Shown here one piece after another: positions 26,975 through 36,334 of a stretch of DNA of 64,000 nt. Position 1 is the first letter of the stretch. Each line of letters opens with the position of its first letter. The DNA lies in the NCBI GenBank assembly GCA_964595205.1, contig CAZQOQ010000003.1, positions 1 to 64,000 on the forward strand, read 5' to 3'. Below the pieces are notes generated by a model that was given only the letters and a program-made list of their open reading frames with translations, did not search any database and was not told where the DNA came from. Position numbers and translations under genes: made by a program. This DNA is from JADKIH01 sp964595205 (lineage in GTDB: Bacteria > Bacteroidota > Bacteroidia > AKYH767-A > 2013-40CM-41-45).

Positions 26975-28114
26975 TTACCTGCTATCCTGTGCCGGCTGCG
27001 GAAGCCTTGCATCAGATGAGGGTATCGTTGAATATCTTTTTTTCATCGATAAAAATCTCTTTTCAAAATATTCATAAGATATATGAGAAAGCAGTACCGT
27101 CGACAGGAAAACAACAATATAAATAATTACGTAATTGAAGAAATTTTTTTCAGAGAAAAAGATTATTTTAGAGAGATAAAAAATTACAAGGGGATGTAGA
27201 ATATAGATTCCATATGAAATCTTACCTATAAAATCTATGAATGGTAAATCAAGATTGACTATCCGCTTCGATTTTAGAATCTGCCCCATGATTAAAAACA
27301 CCGTGATCAGACTTATAATTTCATTATCGAGATAGGATATGATATGAAATTTATTTATTGCAGTCATGAAAATGGCAAACCAAACTATTGACTGAGTGAT
27401 ATAATTATTACAGATCCGGATGAAAAGCTTATTTTTATTGAAGTACAAAATGGCTCCGATGGCACCAATGATCATGCATTGAAACCGGCTAACATAAACA
27501 AACTGATAGGTCAGGCTCATAGCTCCGTCGTGTAAGCATATGTCTGTAATTCGTAGAATAGTCTTAAATAATATCAGTCCAAGAAAAACCAACACCGTTA
27601 TCTTTAATACAGATTTTGATTTTTTTATTATCCACGGCCAGAAAGAATAAAATTGCTCTTCCACACCCAGCGACCAGTAATGGCCGATTAAATTGAACCC
27701 GCCTCCAAATACGTATGGAACGTTTGCTGCAAGAAAAATATAAAACAAAACAGATTCTTTGTTAAATGGTATGTCGTAAATAACAGCAGTAATAATAGCA
27801 AGTACCAGGTACAAATAATAAAGCGGCCATATCCGTAAGATTCTTCTTATATAAAAATTTTTAATGTTCACTTCCTCAAGTCGTTTTTCTTCGAGTAAGA
27901 GAAAAGTAATAAGGAATCCGCTAAGGGCAAAGAAAATAGATACGCCATAGATTGACAGAAGTGTAGTCATGGGATTACCATTTGAGTATGTCCCATATAC
28001 ATATTTATCGAGACCGAAATTATCCAGTTCCCCCGTCGTATGCGCAAAGACAACTGCAGTGGCGGCCATTGCCCGGATTCCATTTAAACCGCTAAGATGT
28101 AATGCCTGCTTCAT
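26975..28114 (-). CDS. Acyltransferase-3 family (OafA/YrhL-like) O-acetylase
   Basis: About 379 residues and ten helices. The family motifs are present: LNGIRAMAATAVVFAH near the N-terminus, FYIRRILRIWPLYYLY, and HYWSLGVEEQFYSFWPW. These enzymes transfer acetyl or other acyl groups to surface glycans. I chose the ATG at 28114 over a TTG 24 bp upstream because the family motif starts directly after it. The region is somewhat AT-rich. No glycan operon surrounds it, so the substrate is unknown. Confidence 0.9.
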   Translation of the reverse strand: MKQALHLSGLNGIRAMAATAVVFAHTTGELDNFGLDKYVYGTYSNGNPMTTLLSIYGVSIFFALSGFLITFLLLEEKRLEEVNIKNFYIRRILRIWPLYYLYLVLAIITAVIYDIPFNKESVLFYIFLAANVPYVFGGGFNLIGHYWSLGVEEQFYSFWPWIIKKSKSVLKITVLVFLGLILFKTILRITDICLHDGAMSLTYQFVYVSRFQCMIIGAIGAILYFNKNKLFIRICNNYITQSIVWFAIFMTAINKFHIISYLDNEIISLITVFLIMGQILKSKRIVNLDLPFIDFIGKISYGIYILHPLVIFYLSKIIFFSEKNFFNYVIIYIVVFLSTVLLSHISYEYFEKRFLSMKKRYSTIPSSDARLPQPAQDSR

Positions 28115-28206
28115 AAAATCCGCTAATGCTCCAATCAAGGAACCAGAAACTTGTGTTCAGACACAAAAGATAATACTCAATTGTGTCGGCAATAAAGTCT
28201 GTTTTA

Positions 28207-29919
28207 TCAATCGCTCTCCTTTATCTGAAAAGTCTTTTTATAAAAAGCATCATAATGTCCGCCATGATCATGCACATCATTTTGTTTTGCATATTCGTTC
28301 CAGGCTTGTATCAATTCATTTTTTATTTCCGGAAACTGAACGGATAGATCTGTTGTCTCTGCAGGATCGGCTTCGAGATCATAAAGCTGCCAATCGCCGG
28401 TTCCCATTGGAGGCGGCAGGCGGAGAATCTTCCATTTATCTTTGATGTAAGCTTTCATTTCAAAGAGCTCCCATCCCATTCCTTCGTTTGCATGAATGGA
28501 TGTAGAATTACCACTTAAAAGCGGCATCATCGATTTACCAATTAACTCATGAATTTTGACACCCCTGAATTCTTGCGGGTATTTTACTGCTGCAAGTTCC
28601 AGGATCGTAGGCATGATATCGGTCACATGGAGAAAAGAATGATTCCAACCTCCAGCACCCATCGTGGTTCCCGGCATTTTCACAAGTAATGGTGCCCTGA
28701 TGCCGCCCTCACTCGCAAAGCCTTTGAAAAAGCGGAATGGTGATGATGATGCCTGTGCCCATCCCGGACCGGTTTCTATGTAAGAATTTTTCAATCCACG
28801 ATTTTCAAGTTTGTTATTGAATGTGCTGAGATATTTTCCATCACCATTTCCAGGATACGAAGTGGCGGCCGCACCATTCGCTCCGTTGTCCGACAGGAAT
28901 ATGATCATCGTATTATCATACATATTTTCTTTCTTCAGGTAATCGAAAACACGCCCGATACACATGTCCATATAATCGAGCATGGCTGCATAAACTTCCA
29001 TGTCCCTCGCCAGGTCTTCTTTTTGCTCATGACTGAGCATTTCCCATTTCGGAATAGATGGGTTCTTTGAAAATTTATTCAGATCCTTCTGAACGATTCC
29101 CAGGGATTTCAGGTTATTCAACCGTAACACCCAAAGAGAATCCCAGCCCATGTCGAATTTCCCCTTGTACTTACTGATAAATTCCTGAGGTGCCTGCAGG
29201 GGGTCATGAACTGCGGTATATGACAGGTAAGCGAAGAATGGTTTTTTATCAGATTTATTCCTGTCGATGAACCGGATCATTGAATCGGTATAATTTCCTG
29301 ACGAGTAAAAGTCAGAAGGGAGTTCTACGATTTTACCATTTCTTGAATAATCCATGTGCTGCAAGGGTGATAATGCTTTCATGTCGTTGAAATGACTGCC
29401 TCCGCCGGTGCCTAAGATGAACGTCTCCTCGAAACCCCTGTCGAACGGATCCTTTCCGGGCCCTTCACCAAGGTGCCACTTGCCAGTCATGTATGTATGA
29501 TAACCGCTGTCCCTCAATAACTCGGGTATAGTTGCCACCTGCTTGCTTAACTCGCCGGAATAACCGGGAAGATTCAAAGCCTGCAATTCCGGGTAATCCA
29601 TTTCACTCATGATTCCCAGTCCGGCGACATGATTGTCATTGCCCGTAAGAAGAGAAGATCTCGTTGGTGAACATGTGGGCTGAACGTGAAAATTCGAAAA
29701 TGCAACAGACTCCTTTGCCAGTCTGCTGATAACAGGTGTCTCAATATTTCCACCGAAAGGTCCGATGTCGCTGTAGCCCAAATCGTCGGCAACGATTAAT
29801 AAGATATTTGGTTTTGTATTTGTTTTTTTGTCCTGTTCATTATTCTTTTTCTGACCGCAGCTAAAAATAATAATTGTACCTGCTATAATTAAATATTTTA
29901 GCGGTTTGAATTTATCCAT
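28207..29919 (-). CDS. Type I sulfatase, predicted lipoprotein
   Basis: 570 residues from the ATG at 29919. The N-terminus has a lipobox (IIFSC, Cys21). The alkaline-phosphatase-fold sulfatase domain follows: metal-binding ADDLGYSD, and the formylglycine motif CSPTR (Cys83) in its Cys form, then GKWHLGEG and LSDNGAN. The Cys is oxidised to formylglycine, which needs a maturase not encoded in this window. Arylsulfatase A-like overall. An upstream in-frame start would add 30 residues without a signal. The substrate is unknown; no polysaccharide-utilisation genes are adjacent. Confidence 0.92.
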   Translation of the reverse strand: MDKFKPLKYLIIAGTIIIFSCGQKKNNEQDKKTNTKPNILLIVADDLGYSDIGPFGGNIETPVISRLAKESVAFSNFHVQPTCSPTRSSLLTGNDNHVAGLGIMSEMDYPELQALNLPGYSGELSKQVATIPELLRDSGYHTYMTGKWHLGEGPGKDPFDRGFEETFILGTGGGSHFNDMKALSPLQHMDYSRNGKIVELPSDFYSSGNYTDSMIRFIDRNKSDKKPFFAYLSYTAVHDPLQAPQEFISKYKGKFDMGWDSLWVLRLNNLKSLGIVQKDLNKFSKNPSIPKWEMLSHEQKEDLARDMEVYAAMLDYMDMCIGRVFDYLKKENMYDNTMIIFLSDNGANGAAATSYPGNGDGKYLSTFNNKLENRGLKNSYIETGPGWAQASSSPFRFFKGFASEGGIRAPLLVKMPGTTMGAGGWNHSFLHVTDIMPTILELAAVKYPQEFRGVKIHELIGKSMMPLLSGNSTSIHANEGMGWELFEMKAYIKDKWKILRLPPPMGTGDWQLYDLEADPAETTDLSVQFPEIKNELIQAWNEYAKQNDVHDHGGHYDAFYKKTFQIKESD

Positions 29920-30010
29920 AAAATGAAATTTGAGAGAGTATGGTAGCAAAGAAAACAAATAATATTTATTAAAACGATAAAAATAATTAGCCTGACACTG
30001 CCATATCAAT

Positions 30011-30018
30011 TACATTTG
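30011..30018 (+). promoter_or_regulatory. Candidate -7 box for the PEGA lipoprotein gene
   Basis: TACATTTG on the plus strand, 30 bp before the ATG at 30049. It overlaps a small palindrome (CATTTG-A-CAAATG, 30013-30025) that could be a regulator site. Confidence 0.4.
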
Positions 30019-30048
30019 ACAAATGCATATAAATAATTTAATATTCTT

Positions 30049-31029
30049 ATGGTTAAAATAGTAATAAGGATTTTTTTTGTTCTTTCAGCTTTTTTACTTC
30101 AGGGGTGTGCTACACTTTACCTGGGCAATCATGATACCGTGCATTTTGCATCTGTACCGCAGGGAGCAAGAGTTGAGATAAACGGAGAAGATATGGGACA
30201 GACTCCCATTTCGCTCGACATGAGAAATACTATTTCAAAAAGAGAGGTTACCATAACCAAAGAAGGTTATAAAACAAAAAAATTTAAACTGGCCAAGCGA
30301 TTGCCTGCACTTGCAGTGCTTGATATTCTCACAATCATAGGAGGAGTCATTGATGTATGTTCGGGGGCAATTACACCTTATAAGGAAGAATATTATGAGG
30401 TAGAGTTGAAATCAACTAAAGATCCGAATGTAAAAGTCAATAAAAAGGAGTACTATAATTTGAATGATAACTATTACGTACTAACATTCAGGCATGATAC
30501 GTTTTATTGTGAACCTGATGTAAAAGAAGATTTTGGACGCGTATATTTTACGCCCTTAGACGCAAAACGCAGGTCTCTTTCCAATGATGACATATACTCT
30601 TATAAGGCAACTCTTAGTTCCGGTGGCGGGCTTTTCAACCTTGACAGACATAATCATGAAGATATAATTTACGAAGCACATCCCTATTGGCCGGAAAAAA
30701 GACCCGATAAATTAATTTACATGAAACTTTGCATGAATGATACAGCATACAAACTACTGTCATTTCTATCACCCTCCGGAGTGAGTGACGATGGTGTGAT
30801 GAATGCATTTGGTTCCGGGGGAATGGCGTATTATATTTTCAAAGGAAATATGTTTGTCGCCCCTTTGGGAAAATTTGATTTCTTCGAAAAAATGAGAAAG
30901 TATTTCCCAATGTGTGATGATTTTATTAAATACCTGGAAGATGAAAATGCATCTTATAAAGACCTTGAGAAATATTTCTATTTATACAAAAAGGAACACA
31001 AGCAGGTATTTTATGTGAGTCCTTTATAG
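30049..31029 (+). CDS. PEGA-domain lipoprotein of unknown function
   Basis: 326 residues. A lipoprotein signal ends at Cys20 (LLQGC). A PEGA domain follows (about 35-90: VPQGARVEINGEDMGQTP and ITKEGYKTKKFKL), a carbohydrate- or surface-associated beta fold. A hydrophobic stretch (about 98-115) comes next, then a long region without recognised domain. It converges with the LamG gene with 4 bp between the stops. Function unknown. Confidence 0.78.
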   Translation: MVKIVIRIFFVLSAFLLQGCATLYLGNHDTVHFASVPQGARVEINGEDMGQTPISLDMRNTISKREVTITKEGYKTKKFKLAKRLPALAVLDILTIIGGVIDVCSGAITPYKEEYYEVELKSTKDPNVKVNKKEYYNLNDNYYVLTFRHDTFYCEPDVKEDFGRVYFTPLDAKRRSLSNDDIYSYKATLSSGGGLFNLDRHNHEDIIYEAHPYWPEKRPDKLIYMKLCMNDTAYKLLSFLSPSGVSDDGVMNAFGSGGMAYYIFKGNMFVAPLGKFDFFEKMRKYFPMCDDFIKYLEDENASYKDLEKYFYLYKKEHKQVFYVSPL

Positions 31030-31033
31030 AGAG

Positions 31034-32248
31034 CTACCAGATAACAATTCTCTCAGAAAAAACTCCCACGTGAGACTGAAAAGATAAAATATATAAGCCC
31101 TTTGCAAATGCTTGTATATTTAATTGTGCTGGAATTGCAGCGCTGTTATAAATTACCCTTCCATTTAAATCAATCAGTTTGATTTGTGTTGAGTTTGAAA
31201 TCGACGGCAGCACATTAAAGAAAAGAATATCTTCTGACTGGTAATATTTTATTAATGACTGCAAATTTTTTTCTGTAACATTAGTATATATAAAAGTGTA
31301 ATTGAGTGAGGTTGCATAGCATCCTGCCCCATAATCAACAGACACAGAATAAACTCCATTCTGCAGTGGTGCAAATTGAATTCCTGTTGCTCCGGGGATT
31401 GGAACGCCATTTAAGTTCCATTGATTTCCCAGTAAAGAGGTGCTGGTTAATACGCCTCCTGCTTCAATGATATCCGGACGAAGTATTCCATTGGAAAACG
31501 GTACTTCTGCATTCCAGGCAGCGCCGACTAACGTACCCTGGTTACCACCGGTACCCATATCCGTCAACGTACTACCTGTGCCCTCGTTCATTCTCCAGTA
31601 ACCGATGAGGTGATTCACCGATGAAGAATCAACATGTTCGCTTCGCCTGCTGTTGATATCGCCTGCGGATAAAGCCTCATCCCAGATTCTGACTTCGTCA
31701 ATCAGTCCGTGGAAGAAACGTTTATCTGCCGTGCTGTCGTCAGCAATTCTTCCGATCTTCAAATTATAATTAACTGACGGATCAATGGTGCCTTTGAAGT
31801 TTACGGATTTTACCTGCACACCATCGACGTAAATGCGAATTTTATCTCCGTTATACGTCCCTGCTACATGATGCCAGGTATTTAATTGCAGAGCATTATT
31901 CGGACTTACAGCTTCTTTCCATGAAACATTGGTACCGGATGTATTCACACCGGCGATGGCGAATGACAACTGGCCGTTTCCGCCTGCCCGCAAAACATAT
32001 CCGCGTTCACCTGAACTCCACCCGTGCTTGCAAACGATGGAATTACTCACATAGGAACTTCCCCACGAACTCGCATTGATCCATGCTTCGACGGTTATAT
32101 CGTCGGTAATATCAAGACTGGCAGCGGGACCGAATTCAACGTATGAATCGGTGCCGTTAAAATAAAGGCTGTTAAAATTTGGATCACAAAGCTGGCCTTT
32201 GAGAGTAAACGTGAAACAGATAAAAATGAGTAGTAACGAGGGTTTCAT
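31034..32248 (-). CDS. LamG-domain protein with T9SS type A sorting domain
   Basis: 404 residues: a signal peptide (about 1-18), a LamG/concanavalin-like domain (about 25-225, with ITVEAWINA, NTWHHVAGTYNG, IRIYVDGVQV, GLIDEVRIWDEAL), an Ig-like segment, and a C-terminal domain with the type IX pattern (IKLIDLNGRVIYN and AKGLYILSF). It is therefore a predicted T9SS cargo exposed at the surface. The window also carries porQ. The ligand of the LamG domain is unknown. Confidence 0.88.
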   Translation of the reverse strand: MKPSLLLIFICFTFTLKGQLCDPNFNSLYFNGTDSYVEFGPAASLDITDDITVEAWINASSWGSSYVSNSIVCKHGWSSGERGYVLRAGGNGQLSFAIAGVNTSGTNVSWKEAVSPNNALQLNTWHHVAGTYNGDKIRIYVDGVQVKSVNFKGTIDPSVNYNLKIGRIADDSTADKRFFHGLIDEVRIWDEALSAGDINSRRSEHVDSSSVNHLIGYWRMNEGTGSTLTDMGTGGNQGTLVGAAWNAEVPFSNGILRPDIIEAGGVLTSTSLLGNQWNLNGVPIPGATGIQFAPLQNGVYSVSVDYGAGCYATSLNYTFIYTNVTEKNLQSLIKYYQSEDILFFNVLPSISNSTQIKLIDLNGRVIYNSAAIPAQLNIQAFAKGLYILSFQSHVGVFSERIVIW

Positions 32249-32337
32249 TGCATTAATCTTAATCGTAAAAATAATAAATTATTGAAAATATTATTCATTC
32301 TGTTCAATTTTATCAATCCTCAGCCAATCGAAATCAC

Positions 32338-32363
32338 AAAAAAAACCACCGCTACTAACGGTG
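32338..32363 (-). terminator. Rho-independent terminator of rpsA
   Basis: On the minus strand GCCACCG and CGGTGG form a stem with a short loop, followed by a run of eight T residues. It lies 26 bp after the rpsA stop codon. On the plus strand the same stem is followed only by CTTTTAA. Confidence 0.85.
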
Positions 32364-32388
32364 GCTTTTAAATTATTTAGAATGATGC

Positions 32389-34221
32389 TTATTCAGTATC
32401 ATCTTTTTTCTTCTCTGCAGCTTCCATTTCAGTCTTCAGGTTACTCAGTACGCTAAGATCACCAAGTGTCGTCTTCTCAACGCTCTCCTTAACCTTTTTC
32501 ACCGCCTTTGCACCTTCTTCACGATCTTTATCCTTCGCCTGATTTTCTACAGCCCTGTTTTGAGCTGCCTTTTCTTCGTGGATACGGCTATGTGAAACAA
32601 CGATCTTCCTCTGCTCTTTGCTGAATTCTATCACCTTGAAATCTGCCTTCTCGTCTACCTTTAAGGATGTCTTGCCGTCTTCTTTAACCATATGCTTATT
32701 AGGACAGAAAGCCTCCACGCCATAAGACAATGCAACAGAAGCACCCTTCTCACCAATCTTCAATACTGTTCCTTCATGAATTGAATCGACCGAATAGATT
32801 GTTTCGAATACTTCCCATGGATTTTCTTCGAGTTGCTTGTGACCCAGACTCAGGCGACGATTTTCAGCATCAACTTCGAGCACCACCACTTCCATTTTCT
32901 CTCCGATCTTGGTAAACTCAGAAGGATGTTTAACCTTCTTATTCCATGATAAATCAGAGATATGAACGAGACCGTCGATTCCTTCTTCGAGCTCAACGAA
33001 AACTCCGAAGTTCTGGAAGTTTTTCACCGTTGCCGAATGTTTCGAACCAACAGGGTATTTAACTGCTACATCAATCCATGGATCAGGCTTCAGTTGTTTT
33101 AAGCCGAGCGACATCTTGCGCTCTTCGCGATCGAGTGTTAAAATAACTGCTTCGATTTCGTCACCTACCTTCAAAAACTCATGCGGACTGCGCAGATGCT
33201 GTGACCATGACATTTCAGAAACGTGGATAAGTCCTTCGACACCCTGTGCAATCTCAACGAAAGCTCCGTAATCTGCAATCACCACCACTTTACCTTTGAT
33301 CCTGTCGCCGACTTTCAGATTCTCATCAAGCTGAGTCCACGGATGCGGAGTAAGCTGTTTCAATCCAAGAGCGATACGTTTTTTCTCATCATCGAAATCG
33401 AGGATAACGACGTTGATCTTCTGATCGAGTTTGAGAATTTCTTCAGGATGAGAAATCCGACCCCATGAAATATCTGTAATGTGCAACAGACCATCGACAC
33501 CGCCGAGATCCATGAATACACCGTACGATGTGATATTCTTAACCGTACCCTCGAGAACCTGGCCCTTCTCCAGCTTCTTCATGATCTCGGCCTTTTGCTG
33601 TTCGAGTTCTTCTTCGATGAGTACTTTATGTGATACAACAACGTTTTTGAATTCGTTGTTGATTTTAACTACTTTAAATTCCATTGTCTTGCCGACAAAC
33701 TGATCGTAATCACGAATCGGCTTCACATCAATCTGTGAACCCGGAAGGAAAGCTTCAATACCAAAAACGTCAACGATAAGTCCTCCTTTAGTACGGCATT
33801 TTACAAAACCCTGAATAATCTCATCACCCTCAAGCGCTGCATTTACACGATCCCATGATTTTAGTGCACGGGCTTTTTTGTGTGATAATATCAGCTGGCC
33901 ATTCCTGTCTTCCTGTGTTTCTACATAAACTTCGACCTTGTCACCGATCTTTAAATCCGGCATGTGACGGAATTCTGTCAAGGGTACCAAACCATCGGAT
34001 TTGAATCCAATGTTGATCAATACGTCTTTTGTCGAAATTGAAACAACAGTTCCATCTACAATGTCGTGTTCAACGACAGCATTTAAGGTCTGATCGTACA
34101 ATTTTTCCATTTTTGTACGCTCTTCGGTAGAATAGTCATTCCATCCTTTTCCGGTGGAATCCCAGTTAAAAGCTTCTGGCTTGCTTTCGGAGGCAGGGCT
34201 GGTGATTTCTTCTGTAATCAT
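32389..34221 (-). CDS. rpsA: 30S ribosomal protein S1
   Basis: 610 residues with six S1 OB-fold domains (roughly 55-120, 137-202, 222-291, 307-376, 394-461 and 478-545). Domains 3-6 have the RNA-binding pattern (YGVFMDLGGVDGLLHITDISW, YGAFVEI, FGVFVELEEGIDGLVHISDLSW). A charged tail follows. S1 helps unfold and recruit mRNA, and in Bacteroidota most mRNAs lack a strong Shine-Dalgarno. It has its own -33/-7 promoter and terminator, downstream of ispH and cmk on the same strand, an order (cmk-ispH-rpsA) found in other phyla. Confidence 0.96.
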   Translation of the reverse strand: MITEEITSPASESKPEAFNWDSTGKGWNDYSTEERTKMEKLYDQTLNAVVEHDIVDGTVVSISTKDVLINIGFKSDGLVPLTEFRHMPDLKIGDKVEVYVETQEDRNGQLILSHKKARALKSWDRVNAALEGDEIIQGFVKCRTKGGLIVDVFGIEAFLPGSQIDVKPIRDYDQFVGKTMEFKVVKINNEFKNVVVSHKVLIEEELEQQKAEIMKKLEKGQVLEGTVKNITSYGVFMDLGGVDGLLHITDISWGRISHPEEILKLDQKINVVILDFDDEKKRIALGLKQLTPHPWTQLDENLKVGDRIKGKVVVIADYGAFVEIAQGVEGLIHVSEMSWSQHLRSPHEFLKVGDEIEAVILTLDREERKMSLGLKQLKPDPWIDVAVKYPVGSKHSATVKNFQNFGVFVELEEGIDGLVHISDLSWNKKVKHPSEFTKIGEKMEVVVLEVDAENRRLSLGHKQLEENPWEVFETIYSVDSIHEGTVLKIGEKGASVALSYGVEAFCPNKHMVKEDGKTSLKVDEKADFKVIEFSKEQRKIVVSHSRIHEEKAAQNRAVENQAKDKDREEGAKAVKKVKESVEKTTLGDLSVLSNLKTEMEAAEKKKDDTE

Positions 34222-34271
34222 TTAGTTTTTAAGGTTTTGAATATTATTTTGGGTTTTTTCCTAAAAGGGAC

Positions 34272-34302
34272 GCAAATGTATCAAAATATTTCGAACGACA
34301 AA
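34272..34302 (-). promoter_or_regulatory. rpsA promoter, -33 TTTG and -7 TACATTTGC
   Basis: Minus strand: TACATTTGC (34272-34280) with TTTG (34299-34302) 18 bp upstream, both elements of the Bacteroidota consensus. The predicted leader before the ATG at 34221 is about 45 nt. Confidence 0.65.
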
Positions 34303-34375
34303 AGAGTGAAAAGGAAAGTTTTTAAGAAGCCGGAACCTGGTTTACTTTAAAAAATAATGATAAAAAAGGGGCAAA

Positions 34376-34404
34376 GTCAAAAATCAAAAATCAAAAATCA
34401 AAAA
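34376..34404. repeat. Short 7-bp array after ispH
   Basis: Three to four GATTTTT units on the minus strand, within 10 bp of the ispH stop. Same unit as in the arrays at 6720-6806 and 20899-20951. Confidence 0.65.
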
Positions 34405-34413
34405 GACCCGCGA

Positions 34414-35286
34414 CTACCTGATTCGCTCCGCTACCTTTTCCATCAGCCACATAGGCGTTGAGGTTGCGCCACATATACCTACGCTTTCTGCATTTTTTAG
34501 CCAATTTTGGTCAATTTCGTCGACATCGGAAATGAAATATGAGTTGGGGTTCACCAATTTACAGACTTCGAATAGCGCCTTGCCATTGGAACTCTTTTTT
34601 CCACTCACAAATAAAATGACATCATGGGAAGCAGAGAATTTTCTTAACTGAGGTTCCCGGTTTGATACCTGGCGGCAAACGGTATCGTTGGTAACAAGAA
34701 ATTCGTCCGTTATTTCTTTCTCCATCGCCCGGTGCGAGCGCTCCTCGATCATCGATTTCATCTTCTGAAATCCCGCTGTGCTCTTTGTCGTCTGGCTGAA
34801 GAGATATACCGGTTTGGTAAAATCGACATTCACAAGATCGTCTTCATTTCTTACGAGTATTGCCTTTCCATGCGTCTGACCGATCAGGCCATTCACCTCG
34901 GCATGACCGGGTTCGCCGTAAATTACGATTTGCCCGTCCTGGTCTTCGATATTATCAAAGCTCGTACGCACACGATTTTGAAGCTTCAAAACGACCGGAC
35001 ACGAAGCATCGATCAGTTCAATATTGTTTTTAAGGGCGATTTCATACGTTTCCGGTGGTTCACCATGGGCCCTGATCAGCACTTTGCAATTAAAAAGCTC
35101 TTTTAATTCCTCATGGTTTATTACACTGAGTCCTTTGGAACTTAATCGCTCGACTTCCTTATTATTATGTACGATGTCGCCCAGACAATAAAGTTTGCCG
35201 CTCCTTTCAAGTTCTTCCTCCGCTTTCTGAATGGCATAAACGACACCGAAACAAAAGCCGGAATGGGAATCGATGGTAACTTTCAT
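34414..35286 (-). CDS. ispH: 4-hydroxy-3-methylbut-2-enyl diphosphate reductase
   Basis: Last step of the MEP isoprenoid pathway, using a 4Fe-4S cluster. 290 residues from the ATG at 35286, with the three cluster cysteines C12 (SGFCFGV), C96 (DASCPVV) and C204 (DTVCRQVSNRE). The His residues of the active site are in DIVHNNKE and IRAHGEPP. The in-frame upstream start would place 14 extra residues across the -7 box, so it is rejected. The gene lies between cmk and rpsA. Confidence 0.95.
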   Translation of the reverse strand: MKVTIDSHSGFCFGVVYAIQKAEEELERSGKLYCLGDIVHNNKEVERLSSKGLSVINHEELKELFNCKVLIRAHGEPPETYEIALKNNIELIDASCPVVLKLQNRVRTSFDNIEDQDGQIVIYGEPGHAEVNGLIGQTHGKAILVRNEDDLVNVDFTKPVYLFSQTTKSTAGFQKMKSMIEERSHRAMEKEITDEFLVTNDTVCRQVSNREPQLRKFSASHDVILFVSGKKSSNGKALFEVCKLVNPNSYFISDVDEIDQNWLKNAESVGICGATSTPMWLMEKVAERIR

Positions 35287-35290
35287 GGGT

Positions 35291-35299
35291 GCAAAGATA
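35291..35299 (-). promoter_or_regulatory. ispH promoter -7 box, predicted leaderless transcript
   Basis: TATCTTTGC on the minus strand is a full TAnnTTTGC match. Only four bases separate it from the ATG at 35286, so transcription should begin at or within a base or two of the start codon. Confidence 0.55.
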
Positions 35300-35313
35300 G
35301 TCTTTAGTCTTGA

Positions 35314-35384
35314 GTCTTCATCAATCATAAATCATCTATCGTTGATCGTTGATAGATCTTAAATGATTGATGATGGATGAAGAC
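35314..35384. repeat. Imperfect inverted repeat built from heptamers, between cmk and ispH
   Basis: The left arm begins GTCTTCATC and the right arm ends GATGAAGAC, with further pairing inside (ATCAT, CTATC/GATAG) around a 10-nt loop. The left arm itself has a 7-bp rhythm (TCATCAA, TCATAAA, TCATCTA, TCGTTGA twice). It starts 12 bp after the cmk stop codon and could act as its terminator, although no T-run follows. Confidence 0.6.
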
Positions 35385-35396
35385 AAAAACATACCA

Positions 35397-36095
35397 CTAA
35401 TCATTTATCACTTTCCGGACAAGCGACATGGCAAAATCCAGTTGCTGCTCTTCTGAGATATCGGAATTGTCGAGGATAATGGCATCGTCTGCCTTTCTTA
35501 ACGGACTTTCGGACCGGTTAGTGTCGGTATGATCGCGGTCTTCGATATTTTTCATGACTTCATCAAAGGTAACCATGAATCCTTTCTGATTCAGTTCATC
35601 GAAACGTCTTTTGGCTCTGACTTCTTTTCGGGCCGTCATGAAAATTTTCAATTCGGCATGCGGAAATACCTGCGTTCCGATATCTCTGCCATCCATAACA
35701 ATTCCCTTTTGTTTTCCATAGCCCTGCTGTTGCGCTACGAGCCTGTGCCTGATTTCCGGTATGGCACTCACGGGACTCACCCATTCCGATACCCACAGAT
35801 CACGAATGTGTTTTTCAACATTCACATCATTAAGATAAACTTCAGAAAGATTTGTCTCCGGATTGATATGAAACGAAATGTGGATATGATCCATCATAGC
35901 ATTGATCTGGTCGGGTGTCATCGACTTCAGATCGTCCAGCGAGACATTGTGCTTTTGAATGAAGAGCGTAACAGCACGATACATTGCACCAGAATCGATA
36001 TAACGGTAACCCATGCGCCTGGCAATGGCCTTAGCCATGGTGCTCTTACCACATGATGAATAACCATCAATTGCAATTATGATTTTGCGGGACAT
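35397..36095 (-). CDS. cmk: Cytidylate kinase
   Basis: Phosphorylates CMP and dCMP, 232 residues. The P-loop is DGYSSCGKSTMAKAIA. The family motifs YIDSGAMYRAVT, VMDGRDIGTQVFP and the Arg-rich lid (RAKRRFDEL, ending RDHTDTNRSESPL) are present. It is followed on the same strand by ispH and rpsA and preceded by porQ. In many bacteria cmk adjoins rpsA. Its own promoter is not obvious; upstream DNA is the octamer-array region. Confidence 0.95.
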   Translation of the reverse strand: MSRKIIIAIDGYSSCGKSTMAKAIARRMGYRYIDSGAMYRAVTLFIQKHNVSLDDLKSMTPDQINAMMDHIHISFHINPETNLSEVYLNDVNVEKHIRDLWVSEWVSPVSAIPEIRHRLVAQQQGYGKQKGIVMDGRDIGTQVFPHAELKIFMTARKEVRAKRRFDELNQKGFMVTFDEVMKNIEDRDHTDTNRSESPLRKADDAIILDNSDISEEQQLDFAMSLVRKVIND

Positions 36096-36116
36096 TGGGA
36101 GCGTAAAGAAACAACC

Positions 36117-36334
36117 TAATTAATTAATTAGCCAATTAGCCAATTAGCCGATTAGCCAATGCGCTTTAAATCAAGTGTAGAAAAATTTTTTAGAACGAAA
36201 ATTTAATGACATCAATAATTACAATTTCTTATAATTTGTATCCCCTCAATTTATGGCTAATTGGCTAATTGGCTAATTGGCTAATTGGCTAATTGGCTAA
36301 TTGGCTAATTGGCTAATTGGCTAATTGGCTAATT
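36117..36334. repeat. Inverted pair of 8-bp arrays between porQ and cmk
   Basis: The left arm (36117-36160) has about four octamers of the form AATTAGCC on the plus strand. The right arm (36252-36334) has about ten nearly identical octamers of the form GGCTAATT. The arms are complementary and face each other across about 91 bp of AT-rich DNA. The right arm runs into the end of porQ and supplies its TAG stop codon. It is the most homogeneous octamer array in the window. Confidence 0.9.

Noticed and set aside
36252..36334. CRISPR-like regular repeats
   Set aside because: Units are directly adjacent 8-mers without spacers, and no cas gene is present. The same holds for the other arrays.
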